The notes under the pieces were generated by a model. It saw only the letters and a list, made by a program, of their open reading frames with translations, searched no databases and was not told where the DNA came from. A DNA stretch of 64,000 bases, from assembly GCA_035582835.1 (NCBI GenBank), contig JAYKAV010000489.1:409768-473767 (forward strand), written 5' to 3'. The DNA is from Phoebastria nigripes (taxonomy: Eukaryota > Chordata > Aves > Procellariiformes > Diomedeidae). Below, piece after piece: positions 58,125 through 64,000 of the stretch. Numbering within the stretch: position 1 is the first letter of the stretch; each line of letters begins with the position of its first letter. The translations under genes were made by a program, and so were the position numbers.

Positions 58125-58325
58125 CCTTTCATGAGTTCCCTTAACTGGGTAGCATCTGCCAATTTTATTAATGGGCTGTGTAATCCATTTACAGGGTCAT
58201 TAATGAAAATATTAAATAAGGCCAGACCTAACAAAAGATCTTTGGAGTACTCTGCAAGATACCTCCCACAAGTGTAATACTTGGCTTACTGCCTTTCTGG
58301 CAGGTTTGAATCCACAAAGCAATGT
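58125..58325 (-). pseudogene. Decayed CR1-clade LINE fragment (reverse transcriptase relic)
   Basis: The minus strand from about 58,234 downward encodes LFNIFIND followed about 16 residues later by KLADATQL. This is the order and spacing seen in the CR1/L3 reverse transcriptase around the catalytic F/Y-A-D-D box (L-F-N-I-F-I-N-D-L .. K-F-A-D-D-T-K-L). The second catalytic aspartate is replaced by alanine, so the copy is dead. Nucleotide similarity continues upstream on the minus strand through the CTCCAAAGATCTTTTGTTAG region. After the ADAT box the frame runs into an unrelated A/G-rich stretch. CR1 is the dominant LINE of birds and reptiles. The divergence points to a very old insertion, possibly retained as a conserved element. 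Confidence 0.75.
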
Positions 58326-58326
58326 T

Positions 58327-58357
58327 CATATTATTATTATTATTGTTATTATTATTG
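58327..58357 (+). repeat. ATT trinucleotide microsatellite
   Basis: About ten ATT/TTA units with one TTG interruption, immediately beside the CR1 relic. Trinucleotide tracts often sit at LINE ends or arise nearby by slippage. Confidence 0.9.
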
Positions 58358-59730
58358 GCACTAGGTGATAACTAGAAATCCAAGCCAAACCCTGGGTTTT
58401 GTGGTGATAGGCATGGTGCACATATGCTCTGATTATTTATTAGAAAACAGCAGAGTCATAGTGTGAAGGGGGTCCTGGTTTTGTCCAAGAGCTACGTGAA
58501 GAAGAGACATTTACTGGTCCCAGGGTGGTTACAGTATGAAAAGAGCGACCTAAATGAAGGATGGGAAGGGTGACAGCAAGATCAAGGGCACTGCCAAAGG
58601 CTTCGCCCTCTGACAGTAGCCATGCAATAGTCCACGCTGCCTCTCAGTCAGATAGCACTTGTCTCCATCTGCTTGATTTTACCTTCCCCATTAAAGTGTG
58701 CGAGCGCTGGATACCTCATGACCAGCTTCTACTGTCCAAAATTGCCATTTTTGTAAAATAGTAAAATTCAGTATCTTAAGGGGGGGAAAGAAAAAAAAAA
58801 AAAAGAAAAGATATAAACCAGCCTGTGTCTTCTGGACTGCTACTGCTCGGCAGACAAGCTGAGTGCCTGATATAAAACATAAGCAGAGGGGATTCAGCTG
58901 ACCCGCCAGCACTTTGCATCAGTGCTTTTTTCTGCTGACCTGTTACTCGGATGAATATTCAGGTTGATTTTAAGATTTCCGAGTGGATCTCCAGTTGCTA
59001 CTCAAATGAAGGGGATGAAGAGGTGAGCACAGCGTACAGTAGATGGTAGCACAAAGCCATAGGTAATCTGGAGAGAGAGCAGAGGGGGAATATAGCAAAA
59101 TACTCGATGAAAAAGATTCTGGTGGGTGATTTTCTGCAAGAAAAGTGTGAATTTGCAGAGCTACTTACAGCACTGGCATACCCAGCTCCCAGTCAAAATC
59201 CCACCTTTCAGGTTTTTAAGAACTGAAGCTAATTAAGATAAATGCCTGTATGTGTAAAGTGTGCATCAGATGTGTAAAGAGGTATTTGTGTGCACACAGC
59301 CACAGATGTTTACTGCGGATTATTTTCATACCAGCCCATATACCGAGCCTTCCGGATGCTGCAGGTTTAAGGCCTTCAGTTGCATTTCGGGAGACCTACC
59401 CTAGTGCGTGTGCCTGTGTGTAAGATACTTTTATACAGTCTCCTTTCCAGGTGCATTTTCCACAATGTATATGCGTATACCAGAACCCCTACGTGACTGT
59501 ATAGGGAAAAACAAAGTCTTTTTGTTACTTTGCAGCTCTGTCTGAGCAGCTTTCAGGACTCCCAACCTTGCAGTGCTCCTTGCAGACCCTTAAGTCCAGG
59601 CAAAAAACAAACAGAAAGGGTTAGGGGTTGGAGTGGGGGGGGAGAGGGAGACATTTCTATTGAAAAGAAGAAATTTCTGACCATGTTAGTTTTATTGGCC
59701 TGGAGGAACCCTATAGATTAACAACCAGCA
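58358..59730. other. Noncoding sequence, nothing recognised
   Basis: Contains a G6/A-rich tract at about 58,781-58,808 and CACACA or TGTGTG-like words near 59,290-59,410. No gene or repeat family recognised. Confidence 0.45.
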
Positions 59731-59766
59731 CCCCCCCCCCCCCAACACACACACACACACACACAC
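59731..59766 (+). repeat. C13 run followed by a CA microsatellite
   Basis: Thirteen C (59731-59743), then AACACAC.. to about 59,766. The following C-rich sequence reaches an ambiguous base at 59796, consistent with sequencing difficulty. Likely polymorphic. Confidence 0.9.
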
Positions 59767-60129
59767 TCCTTCATTGCCACCCACCCCCACTCCAANCCGG
59801 AGACCTTAAACAATCCGGTAGAAGGTGTGACTTCAAACTTGGTGGTAGGGATAAAGAGAAAGGAAGCCGGAATGTAAGCACTTGTGTGATGTGATTATTC
59901 CCAGAAATGCCTCGACATCTCCCCGCTGTCCCGGCACGGCTGCCAGCGGTGCCGTGGAGCTCCGAGCTAAGGTGCTGACCGCCGACTGCAGAGACACTGT
60001 GATACCTTATCGAGGAGAGGCATTGGGTCCCCTCGTAGTTACAAGCGGAAATAGGGCCGGTAGCCAGCTGAGCCTGCTGCCAGGGGCACTGCGGCCTCAG
60101 CATCCATGAGACCTCTGCCGAGCCCCTGC
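59767..60129. promoter_or_regulatory. CpG-enriched edge of the right island cluster
   Basis: CpG density rises from about 59,905 (TCCCGGCACGGCTGCCAGCG around 59,928-59,947). The 274-codon minus frame covering 59771-60595 is proline/serine-rich, spans a minisatellite-like region and an ambiguous base, and shows no domain. Confidence 0.4.
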
Positions 60130-60480
60130 CTGCCGCCAAGGTAAAGGGGGGCTCCCCCGGGCCCCCCCCGGCTGCCCCTGCCTGGGGGCCGCCCTTCGGC
60201 TCCCCTGGTCCGGGCTGCAGGGCCACGCCTGGGGTTGGCACCGACGGGGTGGACATGAGTGGGGTCAGCTGTGACGGGGGAAATGCGTGGGGATACCCGA
60301 GTGGGTGGGCACGGGTGGGGTTGGCCTGACATGCATGGGGCGGACCTGACAGGGCAGACACGTGCTGGCTGTGGCAGGGGGGTGCTGGGGCCCCACCCGT
60401 GGGTGCAGAGGGTTTGGGGTACGCTGGCTGGGGCTGTGAGCATTTGACGGTTGCCTCTGGGCTCGCTGCCCTCCGGGTGC
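60130..60480 (+). repeat. GC-rich imperfect minisatellite-like tract
   Basis: Irregular repetition of GGGGT(T/C)GGC, GACGGGGTGGACATG, GAGTGGGGTCAGCTG, GGGTGGGCACGGGTGGGG and CATGGGGCGGACCTGAC words gives a degenerate array of roughly 15-25 bp units. It explains the long low-complexity minus-strand reading frame here. Several G-runs could support G-quadruplex formation. Confidence 0.5.
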
Positions 60481-60879
60481 CTGTACCCGGCAGAGGAGTT
60501 TGGGGGTAGGTCTGGGGCTGCCTCTGCCTCTGTCGGGTTCTGGATGCAAGTGTGCCTAAAGATGCTCTGGTAGAACTTGCCTGGTCGCTTCCCAAAAGCT
60601 TTATTACTCATTTATTCACCTGAAGTGATGCCCGGTTCTCCAGCTCTGATCCCATATGTCAGGGGAGAAAAACAATACGCTTATTCTCTCTTATATTTTT
60701 TCTTTCTTTTTTTTATTTAAATGATTTCATTTACAGGGGAGGTGGAAGTGGGAGAGGGCTAATGTATAACAGGTGTTTTGATTTCACGTTACTCTTTGAA
60801 AAGCAAATCTTGCCATTTGGACCCCGTATTCACCCTTGGTTGGTGAAGAAAGTAATAATAGGAATTGTTTAGGAATTCA
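60481..60879. other. Noncoding spacer, AT-rich
   Basis: Low-GC sequence with a T-rich stretch at 60,695-60,717. No gene or repeat family seen. Confidence 0.45.
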
Positions 60880-61365
60880 TCAAAGAAAAACCCACCCCCT
60901 TTCCCCGCCTCCCCTTTCCTGCGCCATCGGTGGAATCCAGCACCCCCCGATTGTAGATGGCACAAAGCTTCGGGGTTTGGGTTTTTTTTTTTATTATTTT
61001 TTTTTTGTCCGTTTTGTTTTCTAAGACGCTGTCTGGCGATGTGCGTTAGCAGCTTGTCACGGCGGGTGAGGGGCTGGTTCTTCCCTCCCGGTGGCTGCGA
61101 GGGACGGGGCGAGCCGGGAGGTGCAGCCCCGGGAGGGCGGCGGTGCCGGAGCGGCTGCGGCTCCGCGGGTGCGGAGGGCAGCTCTGCCGCGGGGAGCGCG
61201 CAACCTCCGCGGGTGGTGGGGTGAAGGGCAGAACCGCGGCTCGGGGAGCCGGGGGAGACACGCGTGTGCTTGGAAAGCTGCTACCGAGCATCGCCCGGCC
61301 CTTTCGGGGCTCTTTCCTGCATCTCCACCTTTGCCGCTGCTCATGTCCAAGAAGTAGCTCAACAT
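60880..61365. promoter_or_regulatory. CpG island, right cluster segment 1
   Basis: Strong CpG enrichment at 61,040-61,320 (GGGCGGCGGTGCCGGAGCGG at 61135-61154, then CTGCGGCTCCGCGGGTGCGG). A T-rich stretch lies at 60,980-61,007. The frames through it (119, 142, 102 and 88 codons on both strands) are mutually overlapping compositional artefacts. A promoter island is likely, with direction not determinable. Confidence 0.6.
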
Positions 61366-61570
61366 AAATATATATATATTTCTTTCCTATTTCCGCCTCC
61401 CTCCCACCTCGAAAATAATGAAAACCATGATTCATATAAACCACGGCCCGGCCGCTCCGTGCTCCCTGTGTCAATCAAGCGGCACGAAATGCGCTGGACG
61501 GGGTCTGGGGGTGAGCGGGGTCCCAGGGGCGGCCCCGACGGTTGCGCGCCTCCAGCCCCCGGCAAAAAAC
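61366..61570. promoter_or_regulatory. Candidate element with a PBX/HOX-like site
   Basis: A TATATATATA run at about 61,369-61,379 is followed by GAAAATAATGAAAACCATG and ATTCATATAAACCACGG. GTCAATCA at 61470-61477 is the reverse of TGATTGAC, a PBX-HOX type composite. Nonrepetitive AT-rich sequence between two CpG-rich segments suggests a promoter-proximal element. Inference only. Confidence 0.3.
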
Positions 61571-62350
61571 CCGGGGAGACGGGGACGAAGAAACGGTGGT
61601 TTTTTTTGTTTGCTTTTTTGGCTATTTTAGTAAATGTGTTATCTGCCGGGGAAAACGCGTTTCGATGATTTTCTTGTTGCCCGAGAGCTCGAAGGTGCCT
61701 CCCCGCCCGTTTGCAAATTCGTAAAAACTAAAAGCAGTGGTAGGGCTGAGGTAGATCGTTACACGGGGAAAAATAATGTCTTTGCACTGGGGTGATTTGG
61801 AGTAAAATCTGTGACTGGAGAATTAACATCAAGTTGGTAACGCGACGGTAACGACTCTGTCACGCCGGGGTTTGCGGGGCTGGTTTTAGGACGGGGTTTT
61901 AAATGCGCCTAAAATGCGAGTAACTTCTGGCTTAAATTCGTCCGTGTCAGGATAAAACGGATTCAGGATCCTAAATGATGTCCAATCCCCAAACCAACAA
62001 AATTAACCAAATATCTGGCAATTCAAGGGCCCTATCCTGCAATCGGTTTCACGGCTTGTTTTGATGCTTTGGGAAACCCGTGGGTGAATGCGTCTCTGCG
62101 CACAGTTATTTGCAAGATTCTGTTTCTCCTGCCTGATCCCACTGTAGGTGCTTGTGCACAAACAAATTCCTGGCTGCCGTGGCTGCCTGCTCCAAGAAAA
62201 TATGTTTTTCTGGAGCCCAGGACAATTTCTTCCATCCTTCTCTTTGTGAGGCTGCTCCGTCCTGCAGAAACCCTGGATAATTTGTCCGGCCAATCTTAAT
62301 ATTCACCACGAAGCCGAAGGAATGAAGCGGCTCCCTCTTCCTTCGGCTTT
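61571..62350. other. Mixed noncoding sequence between CpG segments
   Basis: Scattered CpG without island density. AGGGCCCTATCCTGCAATCG at 62027-62046 recalls a GGCC.GATCCTGCAA word common in an old sauropsid palindromic repeat, but the extent cannot be defined. No gene recognised. Confidence 0.4.
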
Positions 62351-63000
62351 AAAGGTTGTTTCAAAGCTTTGATTTGAGCGCAGGGTGGTGGGAGGGGGGG
62401 TCCCGCACCCCTTTTGAAGAGACAGGGAGGAAATCAGAAATGAAACATCTTCCCTCCGCGATGGAGAAAGTCCTGCGAAAACTCTTCAGACACTCACACC
62501 CGCCCGGGAGCTCTCCCCGTGTTTTCCCCAGCAAGTGCATTGCGAGAGCGGGAGATATTCGTGTGTTAAATTATGGGGAAAGGAAGAGAGAAGTGTTTTC
62601 TGTCTGGAAAACAGGGAATTCGCGTTCTTTTCCGAAGAGAAAAAGATGCTTTTTGCTCTTGTGTTGAAGCCGTTGTTAATTTATCTCTCGAACGGCTCTA
62701 ATTTCGTAGCGATGGAGATGATGGTTTTTAATCCCGAGCCTAACGGTAGCTGGGCTTTGTCCGAGGCCAGGCAGATCCTTCTCCTCGCAGCCCGGCCCCG
62801 CGTCTGCCCAGAAAGTGGGTGCCTCGCTAATATTACCCACAAACCGCTTTATTTCCCCCAAAAAAGCAAAGGTTCAGTGATTCTCTCCAAGGCCCCCCCC
62901 GAAATACCGCGTCAAACCCAGGCCAGCGCTACCGGCAAACCTGGATTTGCCGGGAGTCACTTCGGGTGCGATTTTGGGGAATTTCTCCCCTTTACATTTT
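62351..63000. promoter_or_regulatory. CpG-enriched sequence, right cluster segment 2
   Basis: Moderate CpG density (62,450-62,560 with CTCCGCGATGG and GCGAGAGCGGGAG; 62,780-62,960 with GCAGCCCGGCCCCGCGTCTG and CCGCGTCAAACCC). Frames of 103 and 156 codons have no domain. It may be the flank of a promoter island. Confidence 0.45.
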
Positions 63001-63425
63001 TTTAGAGGAAATCCTTCTCTCTCCCATTAGACACACTGGGACACCCCTGAATTTCTCCCCCCCACCCCAGTTGGGCTGGGGAGAACAGTGTAATTTAAAA
63101 GCCGCCGTGCGCAGCCCGAACAATAGGAGCCGTAAACCCAGACTATAAGAAAGTTGTCGGCAGGGACGTAGGAACCACAAACACATTTTTTTCCCCCTAA
63201 CCATACAATGTGGAAACTCTTAAAGGGCGCTATCTGTAGACATCTTGCAATCACTGGTCTTCCTTGTCATCTGAAGGAGAAAGGGGAAAATATATTAAGT
63301 GAAGACACACTTTAAAATTACTTATACATTTTAAACATGCTGGCAAAGGGAACTGCCTGATAAACTCTTGCCCAGATTTCCTTTTTCTGGGGTAAATTAT
63401 TTCAAGTTGTTACACAAATATCTCC
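63001..63425. promoter_or_regulatory. Candidate conserved element in the right cluster
   Basis: 63,205-63,425 is an AT-leaning, non-repetitive block (AAGGGCGCTATCTGTAGACA at 63222-63241; TTACTTATACATTTTAAACA at 63319-63338; GTAAATTATTTCAAG near 63,392), set between CpG-rich sequences. No ORF of note. It has a texture typical of conserved noncoding DNA but is unaligned. Confidence 0.3.
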
Positions 63426-64000
63426 CTCCTCTCTCCTTCCCCCCCCCCGCCCCTCCTCATCGGATTTAATTCAAACGAAAACAAACTCCTGCAGCCCCGC
63501 AAACAGCCCGGGCTCGGGACAACGGCAGGGCCGGTCCTGCAGCCCCGAGTGGGTGCAAACACCCACCTCAGCTGGTTTTAGAGGGGGGAAGAAATGAGAG
63601 CGATGGTTTAAATTGGTTAAAATGCTTAATAACAAGCCGGCACGCCGCCTGGTTTTGCAGCCAGGTGGGAGCGGAGCTGGTCCCGGCTGTGCTTGGGCCG
63701 GTTCCCCTGAGCCAAAATCACCCGAGCGGTCGGGGCAGCAAATTATTTCCCTCCTAACGAATTTCCTAGCCCGGATTCCTGTGCCTGACGGCGAGGGCTG
63801 CAGCCAAGAGCACGTTGCCGCCTGTAAAGCCGCCAGCTCGAAACAAGTCAAGCGGCGGAGGTTTGGCCCCGGAATAAGCGGTGCAACTTTCCCACCGTGC
63901 GAACGCGCTCCCTGGCTTTAGAAATGGGATTTATCCGGGAGAGGAGAGCGATGTGAAAAGGAAGGGAGGTTCTGGCGATTTATTTGCCTTTTTTTTTTTT
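63426..64000. promoter_or_regulatory. CpG-enriched sequence at the right edge, possibly continuing
   Basis: After a C9 run (63441-63449) the sequence is CpG-enriched to about 63,940 (AGCCGGCACGCCGCCTGG near 63,635; CAAGCGGCGGAGG near 63,849). The window ends in a T run. The 102- and 126-codon frames lack domains. An adjacent gene or first exon may lie beyond the edge. Confidence 0.45.

Noticed and set aside
59771..60595. 274-codon minus-strand ORF, the longest in the window
   Set aside because: Proline/serine/glycine-rich, spans a degenerate minisatellite and an ambiguous base, and overlaps a second long frame (60039-60611) of similar low complexity. No domain is recognisable.
1..64000. CRISPR arrays, operons, phage or bacterial defence systems
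   Set aside because: The sequence is vertebrate in character (CR1, CORE-SINE relics, CpG depletion outside islands), with no repeat-spacer arrays and no prokaryotic gene density.

Overview
This window looks like noncoding DNA from a bird, or at least a sauropsid. Three things suggest this. It holds a decayed CR1-clade LINE fragment whose minus strand still reads part of a reverse transcriptase. It holds several very old MIR/CORE-SINE-like fragments. It has few interspersed repeats, no recognisable young retroelement, and CpG islands set in otherwise ordinary sequence. Fifteen isolated single-base Ns (for example at 151, 1644, 3505, 14188, 37273 and 59796) look like ambiguous calls in a draft assembly rather than gaps. 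The species and the locus cannot be named from the sequence alone.

I find no protein-coding exon, tRNA, rRNA or known microRNA that I can support on either strand. Every open reading frame is short or compositionally biased. None carries a recognisable domain except the LINE relic at about 58.1-58.3 kb on the minus strand. The annotation is therefore mainly repeats, CpG islands, candidate regulatory blocks and explicit statements about empty stretches.

Layout: (1) 1-27 kb is ordinary intergenic or intronic-looking sequence with old SINE fragments at 16.8, 17.45 and 23.8 kb, a probable old palindromic-repeat relic at 6.5 kb, and octamer/POU-like sites at 13.0 and 25.87 kb. (2) An isolated CpG-rich patch at 27.23-27.36 kb carries a CTCF-like motif. 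(3) A 215-bp segment is present twice, at 28,946-29,160 and 30,769-30,983, in direct orientation and about 98% identical. (4) 32-39 kb is low-GC sequence with several blocks of conserved-element character, including an 11-bp inverted repeat with CRE-like cores at 35.33-35.38 kb. (5) 39.7-44.4 kb is a cluster of CpG islands interleaved with AT-rich blocks rich in homeodomain- and forkhead-type sites. (6) 44.4-56.2 kb has further AT-rich candidate elements and two old SINEs. (7) 58-64 kb holds the CR1 relic and then a second CpG-island cluster that runs towards the right edge.

The pattern of several CpG islands without long ORFs, alternating with AT-rich, homeodomain-site-rich blocks in a repeat-poor region, is typical of the surroundings of a developmental transcription-factor gene or of a long noncoding RNA promoter beside one. 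That interpretation is inference. Cross-species alignment and RNA data would be needed to test it. No new protein system is visible here. The best leads are the 215-bp duplication, the isolated CpG/CTCF-like patch, the CRE-like inverted repeat and the site-rich blocks beside the islands.
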